Source: an uncultured Bacteroidota bacterium (lineage in GTDB: Bacteria; Bacteroidota; Bacteroidia; B-17B0; Aurantibacillaceae). From it: a DNA stretch of 9,784 nucleotides. Below, piece by piece: positions 5,979-9,784 of this stretch (within the stretch, counting starts at the first letter, position 1; every line of letters begins with the position of its first letter). The DNA lies in assembly GCA_903923915.1 (NCBI GenBank), contig CAIXZI010000043.1, positions 1-9,784 on the forward strand. The letters are read 5' to 3'. The notes beneath the pieces are model-generated. The model worked only from the letters and a program-made list of their open reading frames with translations. It made no database searches and was not told the DNA's origin. A program made the translations under genes and the position numbers.

Positions 5979-7232
5979 TTAAGCAACGAATTTCTTAAGT
6001 ACAACCGCTGCATTGTGTCCTCCAAAACCAAATGTATTGCTAATAGCCACATTTATTTTACGAACCTGCGCTGTATTAAAAGTAAGGTTAAGACGTGGGT
6101 TTATCTCCGAATCTGGATTAGCAAAATTAATAGTTGGAGGTACAATATCATTTTTTATGGCTAAAACAGTTGCCATGGTTTCTATAGCCCCGGCGGCGCC
6201 TAATAAGTGCCCCGTCATAGATTTGGTTGAACTGATGTTCATTTTATAAGCATGTTCGCCAAACAAAGCTTCAACAGCTTTTAATTCGGCAATATCTCCA
6301 AGCGGAGTGCTGGTTCCGTGTGTGTTAATATAATCTACTTCCTCAATACTAATTTCGGCATCTTTTAGAGCACGTTGCATAACCAATTTAGCGCCTAATC
6401 CCTCAGGATGTGGTGCTGTTATATGATGTGCATCGCCGCTCATTCCACCGCCAATAATTTCGGCATAAATTTTTGCGCCACGTGCCTGAGCATGTTCTAA
6501 TTCTTCTAAAACAATAGCTACGCCGCCTTCACCTAAAACAAAACCTTCGCGGTCTCTATCATAAGGACGAGAAGCTGATGCTGGATCATCATTACGTGTA
6601 CTCATAGCTTGGCAAGCATTAAAACCGCCAATACCACACTCATTAATAGCTGCTTCAGACCCACCGGTAACAATGGCGTTTGCCTTGCCCATGCGGATGT
6701 AGGTAAAAGAATCTATTAAAGCATTGGTTGATGATGCACAAGCCGAAACTGTAGTAAAATTAGGCCCTCTAAAGCCAAAACGCATAGATATATGCCCTGA
6801 GCAAATATCTGCAATCATTTTTGGAATAAAGAATGGGTTGAAACGAGGAGTTCCGTCGCCTTTGGCAAAACCAAATGCTTCTGCCTGAAAAGTATCTAAA
6901 CCTCCAATGCCAGAACCCCAAATAACTCCAACTTCATTTTTATCAACGTTGTCGCCTGCAATGCCACTATCAGCAACCGCTTGCACAGATGCTGCAATAC
7001 CGTATTGAGAATAAGCATCTAGTTTACGAGCTTCTTTTTTGTCAAAGTATTCATCTAAATTAAAACCCTTTACCTCGCAGGCAAAACGCGTTTTAAATTT
7101 TTCGGCATTAAAGCGGGTAATAGCGGCAGCACCGCTTACACCTTTAATAAGGTTATTCCAAAATTCAGTAACCGAATTACCCAAAGGGGTAATCCCGCCC
7201 AAACCTGTTATTACTACGCGCTTTAGTTGCAT
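5979..7232 (-). CDS. fabF: Beta-ketoacyl-ACP synthase II
   Basis: FabF condenses malonyl-ACP with a growing acyl-ACP in type II fatty-acid elongation. The 417-residue protein has the full length of the family. The catalytic triad is visible: the nucleophile Cys165 in TVSACASSTNAL, His305 in NTHGTSTPLGD and His342 in MTGHLLGAAGAIE, with Lys337 in SSTKSMTG. The N-terminal VVITGLGGITPLG and the C-terminal NTFGFGGHNAAVV are also typical. Its acyl carrier partner is encoded immediately upstream and rnc starts 6 bases downstream, so the three probably share a transcript. The 88-base gap to acpP holds a terminator-like hairpin that should lower fabF and rnc transcription relative to acpP. It starts at ATG with no Shine-Dalgarno. 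Confidence 0.97.
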   Translation of the reverse strand: MQLKRVVITGLGGITPLGNSVTEFWNNLIKGVSGAAAITRFNAEKFKTRFACEVKGFNLDEYFDKKEARKLDAYSQYGIAASVQAVADSGIAGDNVDKNEVGVIWGSGIGGLDTFQAEAFGFAKGDGTPRFNPFFIPKMIADICSGHISMRFGFRGPNFTTVSACASSTNALIDSFTYIRMGKANAIVTGGSEAAINECGIGGFNACQAMSTRNDDPASASRPYDRDREGFVLGEGGVAIVLEELEHAQARGAKIYAEIIGGGMSGDAHHITAPHPEGLGAKLVMQRALKDAEISIEEVDYINTHGTSTPLGDIAELKAVEALFGEHAYKMNISSTKSMTGHLLGAAGAIETMATVLAIKNDIVPPTINFANPDSEINPRLNLTFNTAQVRKINVAISNTFGFGGHNAAVVLKKFVA

Positions 7233-7260
7233 AAAAAATAGAGATATAAATCTTTCACAA

Positions 7261-7301
7261 AATAAAAAGAATTATCCTAATATAAAAATTAGGATAATTC
7301 T
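7261..7301 (-). terminator. Hairpin with T-rich tail between acpP and fabF (likely attenuator)
   Basis: AGAATTATCCTAAT (7268-7281) and ATTAGGATAATTCT (7288-7301) are perfect 14-base complements with a 6-nt loop. Read on minus, the stem starts 20 bases after the acpP stop codon and is followed immediately by TTTTATTTTG, the layout of an intrinsic terminator. The stem is AT-rich with only a small GC core, so partial termination is plausible. Because fabF has no obvious promoter of its own in the remaining bases, I infer attenuation that yields much acpP message and less fabF-rnc message. A stabilising 3' end for a short acpP mRNA would fit equally well. Confidence 0.75.
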
Positions 7302-7320
7302 CTAAAAATCTCGTAAAAAA

Positions 7321-7557
7321 TTACTTTGCGTTTGTTTCGATATAAGAAATAGCGTCGCCAACGGTAGAGATTTTCTCTGCTTGATCGTCAGGAATAGCGA
7401 TGTTGAATTCTTTTTCAAATTCCATGATTAACTCAACGGTATCAAGCGAATCAGCGCCTAAATCATTGGTAAAACTTGCTGTTGGAGTAACTTCTTTTTC
7501 ATCTACTCCAAGTTTATCTACAATAATGGTTGTAACTTTTTTTGCAATGTCTGACAT
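7321..7557 (-). CDS. acpP: Acyl carrier protein
   Basis: The protein has 78 residues, the usual size for ACP. The phosphopantetheine attachment site is Ser37 in [13 protein letters not shown] (33-45), preceded by the helix [17 protein letters not shown] and followed by the acidic helix II and the [20 protein letters not shown] segment typical of FabF/FabH-interacting ACPs. It carries acyl chains as thioesters for fatty-acid and lipid synthesis in the cytoplasm. It is the first gene of the acpP-fabF-rnc unit, has a well-formed promoter upstream (7581-7610), and is separated from fabF by a terminator-like hairpin, consistent with high expression. The start is the ATG at 7557-7555. Confidence 0.98.
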   Translation of the reverse strand: MSDIAKKVTTIIVDKLGVDEKEVTPTASFTNDLGADSLDTVELIMEFEKEFNIAIPDDQAEKISTVGDAISYIETNAK

Positions 7558-7580
7558 TTGTTAGTTTTTAAAATTCGCTG

Positions 7581-7610
7581 CAAAGATATATTAATCGGCA
7601 AATAAACAAA
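7581..7610 (-). promoter_or_regulatory. Bacteroidota-type promoter of acpP
   Basis: On minus, TTTG (7610-7607) is followed after 18 bases by TATCTTTG (7588-7581), a full match to the TAnnTTTG -7 element with an acceptable spacing to the TTTG -33 element. Transcription would begin near 7574-7577, giving a leader of roughly 20 bases before the acpP ATG. This is the best-formed promoter in the window. Confidence 0.75.
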
Positions 7611-7712
7611 AAACTTAATTTTTAAAGATTTTAGCTTTTTTGGCCTTTTGTTGTTAAACTGCATCTGTTAATTACTTTACCGATCCATTATTTTTCAAGA
7701 AAAAGCTTAGTC

Positions 7713-7720
7713 TATTTTTA
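7713..7720 (+). promoter_or_regulatory. Weak -7 candidate for the arginase-family gene
   Basis: TATTTTTA is seven of eight to TAnnTTTG and lies 24 bases before the ATG at 7744. No TTTG is found at the expected distance upstream. It sits within a stretch that repeats the motif AGCTTTT (three copies, one inverted, between 7629 and 7726). The whole divergent region 7558-7743 otherwise shows only AT-rich sequence. Confidence 0.2.
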
Positions 7721-7743
7721 GCTTTTAATCAAAAACCTCCAAT

Positions 7744-8904
7744 ATGTCGGATATTGCTCATTTTTTTTCGCCCGTAAATTATTTACCTGAAAACTATCAG
7801 GAAGAGTCTTTTGCGCGCAATTTCTCTCTAAACACAGGTAGTTTCCCCGATTTGGAGAATATAGATATGGTCATTATAGGGGTTTGCGAAGACAGATTAG
7901 CCGTTTCTAACAAAGGCTCTGCGGCTGCGCCCGATGAAGTACGCAAACATCTTTACAGTCTGTTTGCGGGTAGTTTTGCGCCTCGTGTGGCAGATTTAGG
8001 CAACATTATGCCGGGACATGCCGAAAGTGATACCTTTTACGCTCTTTCTGAAACAGTAGAGTTTTTAGTGAAACAAAACATTGTACCCATTATTATTGGC
8101 GGATCGCAAGATTTAACATTTGCCCAGTTTAAAGGCTACGAACGCTTAGAACAGACCATAAACATTGTAAGTGTTGATGCCACTTTCGACATTGGCTCTG
8201 CTGAAAGCGAGTTAAATAACAAGACTTTTTTAGGGAAAATTATTCTTCAACAACCAAATTACCTGTTTAATTACAGCAATATTGGCTACCAAACCTACTT
8301 AGTGCCTCAAACGGGCATTAATATGATGAATAAGCTGTATTTTGATACCTACCGTTTAGGACAAATACGCGATAATATTGCCGAAGCCGAGCCTATTATA
8401 AGGCATGCCGATATGCTTAGTTTTGATATGAATTCTTTAAAACATAGCGATGCTCCTGCGCACGAGGAAGCACAACCAAACGGTTTTTATGCCGAAGAAG
8501 CCTGCCAAATGATGCGCTATGCAGGCATGAATGATAAACTAACCTCGGTTGGTATTTATGAAATTAACCCGGCGCATGATGTGCAAGGTAAAACTGCATC
8601 TTTAGCCGCGCAAATGATTTGGTGTTTTATGGATGGATTTTATAACCGAAAAAAAGATTTTCCGAGTAGAAATAGCCCAAATTACACACGTTTTCACGTT
8701 TTTTTACAAGAAAATAAGTACGAAATAAATTTTTACAAAAGCAATAAAAGCGATCGTTGGTGGATGGAAGTGCCCTACCCCCCCGATAAAAATTTAAAGT
8801 TTGAAAGGCATACGTTAATTCCGTGCTCTTATAAAGATTATGAAATTGCCTGCAAAGATGAGATACCCGACCGTTGGTGGCAGACTTATCAGAAATTGTA
8901 TTAA
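7744..8904 (+). CDS. Arginase/formimidoylglutamase-family protein with degenerate metal site
   Basis: The 386-residue protein has the ureohydrolase layout. VIIGVCEDR (43-51) and KGSAAAPDEVRKHLY (57-71) correspond to the usual N-terminal motifs. Then come IIIGGSQDLT (116-125) in the place of GGxH, VDATFD (144-149) in the place of DAHxD, and LSFDMNSL (225-232) in the place of SxDxD. GIYEINPAHD (270-279) keeps Glu273. Compared with active arginases, Gln122 replaces a manganese-ligand His, Thr147 replaces the second His, and Asn230 replaces an Asp ligand. Asp145, Asp149 and Asp228 remain. About 80 residues beyond residue 305 form an extra C-terminal part rich in Trp and Tyr (DRWWMEVPYP, DRWWQTYQKLY). 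Database annotation would probably say formimidoylglutamase, but on these residues hydrolysis of formiminoglutamate, arginine or agmatine is doubtful, and no hut genes are nearby. The reading frame is intact, so it is not a decayed gene. crcB follows after two bases. Confidence 0.85.
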   Translation: MSDIAHFFSPVNYLPENYQEESFARNFSLNTGSFPDLENIDMVIIGVCEDRLAVSNKGSAAAPDEVRKHLYSLFAGSFAPRVADLGNIMPGHAESDTFYALSETVEFLVKQNIVPIIIGGSQDLTFAQFKGYERLEQTINIVSVDATFDIGSAESELNNKTFLGKIILQQPNYLFNYSNIGYQTYLVPQTGINMMNKLYFDTYRLGQIRDNIAEAEPIIRHADMLSFDMNSLKHSDAPAHEEAQPNGFYAEEACQMMRYAGMNDKLTSVGIYEINPAHDVQGKTASLAAQMIWCFMDGFYNRKKDFPSRNSPNYTRFHVFLQENKYEINFYKSNKSDRWWMEVPYPPDKNLKFERHTLIPCSYKDYEIACKDEIPDRWWQTYQKLY

Positions 8905-8906
8905 AA

Positions 8907-9266
8907 ATGAACTGGCTTTATGTTTTTATAGGAGGGGGCATTGGCAGCGTTTTACGCTTTGCCTTTTCGGTGTTATTTGCGCGCTGGCAACTAACCGGTT
9001 TAGCATGGGCAACCTTATGTGCTAATGTAATGGCCTGCATTGTATTTGCTTTAGCTTGGCTTTATTTTGGTGAGAAAGAAAGTTTTATGGAAACACACCG
9101 TCCATTAATATTAGTTGGTTTTTGTGGAGGCTTATCAACCTTTTCTACCTTTAGTTTTGAAACTTTTGAGCTTTTTAAACGTGGCGATTATATGTTTGCC
9201 CTAGCTACTATTTTACTTAATTTACTGCTGTGTTTAGCTGTTTTTGCCATCTTTGCACGCAGATAG
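8907..9266 (+). CDS. crcB: Fluoride ion channel CrcB/Fluc
   Basis: This is a small membrane protein that expels fluoride as a dual-topology dimer. From the ATG at 8907 it has 119 residues and four hydrophobic segments (about 3-25, 31-54, 66-88 and 95-117). Family marks are GGGIGSVLRF at residues 9-18, Asn40 in the second helix, and the GFCGGLSTFSTFS signature at 71-83, which holds the helix break, the sodium-site backbone and the Phe-box. An ATG at 8874 in the same frame would add 11 residues inside the preceding gene and before the conserved start, so I reject it. The gene lies two bases after the upstream stop codon, which implies co-transcription and probably translational coupling. No fluoride riboswitch can be fitted in that gap. 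Confidence 0.95.
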   Translation: MNWLYVFIGGGIGSVLRFAFSVLFARWQLTGLAWATLCANVMACIVFALAWLYFGEKESFMETHRPLILVGFCGGLSTFSTFSFETFELFKRGDYMFALATILLNLLLCLAVFAIFARR

Positions 9267-9272
9267 AGGGCT

Positions 9273-9336
9273 GTCATCTTGAGCCTGTCGAAAGATATGG
9301 GCTGCCACGCCAATGCTTCGACAAGCTCAGCATGAC
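9273..9336. repeat. Imperfect palindrome of dispersed intergenic-repeat type
   Basis: Two 24-base arms (9273-9296 and 9313-9336) are complementary at 19 of 24 positions around a 16-base centre. The arm cores are TGAGCCTGTCGAA and TTCGACAAGCTCA. The element begins 6 bases after the crcB stop and is more GC-rich than its surroundings. Motifs of the form CTTCGACAAGCTCAG are familiar to me as dispersed intergenic palindromes in many bacterial genomes. There is no T-run after either arm, so it does not look like a simple intrinsic terminator. Copy number elsewhere in the genome cannot be seen here. Confidence 0.75.
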
Positions 9337-9360
9337 CACACTTAATAAATAATAATAAAA

Positions 9361-9784
9361 TTGGTCTATATTCTTTGCATAGAAACTTCAACAACTGTTT
9401 GTTCGGTATGCGTTACTGCAGATGATAAGGTTTTAGCGCATAAAGAAATAAACAACGGTTTTTCTCATGCTGAAAATTTGCATGTATTTATTGAAGACGT
9501 TTTAAAAGAAGCCAACTTATCCATCAAACAAATTAATGCAGTTGCGGTAAGTAAAGGCCCTGGTAGTTATACGGGTTTGCGCATTGGTGTTAGCGCAGCA
9601 AAAGGCTTTTGTTATGCGCTGCAAATTCCGCTAATAAGTATTGATACTTTACAAAGTATGGCTTATGAAGTAAGTTTAAAGTTGGAAATTCAAAATTTAA
9701 AAGATTTAGAAGTGCTGTATTGTCCTATGCTGGATGCCCGTCGTATGGAGGTTTATTGTGCTGTTTACGATAAACATACAGAAA
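9361..9784 (+). CDS. tsaB: tRNA t6A biosynthesis protein TsaB, N-terminal part, TTG start, cut by window edge
   Basis: An open frame of 141 codons reaches the right edge. TsaB is the ASKHA-fold partner of TsaD in making N6-threonylcarbamoyladenosine at position 37 of ANN-decoding tRNAs. Marks seen are ILCIETSTTVCSV at residues 4-16 (first phosphate-type loop of the fold), SKGPGSYTGLRIGVSAAKG at 64-82 (the TsaB signature) and DARRMEVY at 125-132. An in-frame stop at 9346-9348 limits the N-terminus, and the first in-frame ATG is codon 100, well past conserved sequence. The start must therefore be non-ATG: TTG at 9361 gives the expected few residues before ILCIETS. Upstream lie the palindrome at 9273-9336 and a short AT-rich leader. 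Confidence 0.92.
   Translation, partial: MVYILCIETSTTVCSVCVTADDKVLAHKEINNGFSHAENLHVFIEDVLKEANLSIKQINAVAVSKGPGSYTGLRIGVSAAKGFCYALQIPLISIDTLQSMAYEVSLKLEIQNLKDLEVLYCPMLDARRMEVYCAVYDKHTE

Noticed and set aside
5913..6249. Two open frames on plus across the rnc/fabF junction and fabF 3' end
   Set aside because: Both are antisense to well-conserved coding sequence, without a promoter or recognisable motif.
8874..8906. Upstream ATG for crcB adding 11 residues
   Set aside because: The added segment lies within the preceding gene and precedes the conserved family N-terminus; the ATG at 8907 gives the normal length.
9188..9394. Open frame of 68 codons on minus across the crcB end and the palindrome
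   Set aside because: Its translation comes from antisense crcB plus the intergenic palindrome, which often yields spurious short proteins containing HAELVEALA-like text.
1..9784. CRISPR array, tRNA or rRNA gene, defence island
   Set aside because: No regularly spaced identical repeats, tRNA-like cloverleaf or rRNA segment was recognised, and no toxin, nuclease or effector partner lies beside the channel; the only regular array is coding.

Overview
The window looks like a piece of a low-GC Bacteroidota chromosome. Three things point there. The acpP promoter fits the phylum-specific TTTG / TAnnTTTG form. The start sites lack Shine-Dalgarno sequences and lie in A-rich leaders. A secreted protease ends in a type IX secretion (T9SS) type A sorting domain. 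No genus can be assigned from the sequence alone.

Layout, left to right. Positions 1-226 (minus) hold the N-terminal part of a REP-associated tyrosine transposase (RAYT, IS200-like Y1 family) cut by the window edge. Two small hairpins lie upstream of it. A strong intrinsic terminator (344-377) ends the next minus-strand unit, which contains an RmlD-like short-chain dehydrogenase (3521-2592) followed by a secreted M43 metalloprotease (2539-398). Divergent from these, on plus, is a 562-residue two-transmembrane potassium channel (3582-5270). Its cytoplasmic N-terminus carries sixteen consecutive, indel-free 12-residue repeats. It converges on, and overlaps by 9 bp, the end of a housekeeping operon on minus: acpP (7557-7321), fabF (7232-5979), rnc (5972-5262). 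A perfect 14-bp hairpin with a T-rich tail separates acpP from fabF and is a likely attenuator. The rnc gene appears to start at TTG, in the same frame as fabF and just past its stop codon.

Right of the acpP promoter, plus-strand genes run to the end. First comes an arginase/formimidoylglutamase-family protein (7744-8904) whose metal-ligand motifs are degenerate. Two bases later comes crcB, the fluoride channel (8907-9266). Next is a 64-bp imperfect palindrome of a dispersed-repeat type (9273-9336). Last is the first 141 codons of tsaB (9361 to the edge), which has no ATG and most likely starts at TTG.

Most of the window is ordinary core biology: fatty-acid synthesis with RNase III, t6A tRNA modification and fluoride export. 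The two parts that stand out are the repeat-fused potassium channel, whose solenoid looks like a sensory or assembly module, and the pseudo-arginase, which keeps the family fold motifs but lacks the histidines needed for a normal dinuclear manganese centre.
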